A stretch of DNA of 14,113 nt from contig JAZNRH010000095.1 of the NCBI GenBank assembly GCA_045590615.1, positions 1-14,113 on the forward strand, written 5' to 3'. Every line of letters starts with the position of its first letter. Positions within the stretch are counted from its first letter, which is position 1. Below are positions 14,092 through 14,113 of the stretch, piece by piece. This stretch comes from RGIG6353 sp045590615 (GTDB taxonomy: Bacteria; Bacillota; Clostridia; Oscillospirales; SIG627). The position numbers and the translations under genes were made by a program. The notes under the pieces were generated by a model. The model did not search any database and was not told the origin of the DNA. It worked only from the letters and a program-made list of their open reading frames with translations.

Positions 14092-14113
14092 GTACCTGCG
14101 CTATCGCAGGTAC
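14092..14113. repeat. Perfect 9-bp hairpin cut by the window end
   Basis: GTACCTGCG (14092-14100) is exactly complementary to CGCAGGTAC (14105-14113) around CTAT. The window ends on the last paired base, so the stem may continue. No T tract or gene is visible beyond it. Confidence 0.55.

Noticed and set aside
1..14113. CRISPR array, insertion sequence, phage or toxin-antitoxin genes
   Set aside because: No regularly spaced repeats, no transposase or integrase-like protein and no small paired genes were seen.

Overview
The window looks like chromosomal DNA from a low-to-moderate GC Gram-positive anaerobe of the Clostridia type (inference). The grounds are strong AGGAGG-like ribosome binding sites, some GTG and TTG starts, a BMP-family lipoprotein nucleoside importer, an AddB-type (not RecBCD-type) recombination nuclease, and short intergenic spaces rich in AT palindromes. 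No transposase, integrase, phage gene or CRISPR array is visible. All nine protein genes are complete and look intact.

Layout. Positions 1-283 are non-coding and hold four successive inverted repeats, the last a 16-bp perfect terminator-like hairpin. Positions 284-2629 form a minus-strand operon: a histidine phosphatase followed by two tandem paralogous sugar-phosphate isomerase/epimerase-like TIM barrels. A 259-bp divergent control region (2630-2888) carries one sigma-A-type promoter in each direction and a cre-like dyad at the start of the plus-strand transcript. Positions 2889-7830 form a plus-strand operon: substrate-binding lipoprotein, double-domain ATPase and two permeases, a complete BMP/nucleoside-type ABC importer. 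Positions 7831-8120 hold nested terminator hairpins and a minus-strand tRNA-Arg(CCG) with an encoded CCA. Positions 8121-10482 are a minus-strand pair: a polyprenyl diphosphate synthase followed by a D-Ala-D-Ala carboxypeptidase-family (S11) protein. Positions 10483-10593 are a divergent spacer containing an exact 28-bp tandem duplication that carries extended -10 promoters. Positions 10594-13947 encode AddB, with its Walker A site, nuclease motif and four iron-sulfur cysteines. The last 166 bp have no gene and contain several hairpins, some mutually exclusive.

How the genes may work together. The importer should bring in nucleosides (or a related BMP-family ligand), and the divergently transcribed phosphatase and isomerases could process the pentose part. 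That link rests on gene order and is inference. The dacF-like and prenyl synthase genes fit cell-wall and lipid-carrier metabolism. AddB belongs to double-strand break repair, although its usual partner AddA does not follow it directly here.

I found no plainly new multi-gene system. The most interesting signals are the duplicated promoter cassette (10501-10561), the competing RNA-like folds after addB, the cre-like dyad at the importer promoter, the SxC motif in the S11 enzyme, and the duplicated isomerases facing a nucleoside importer.
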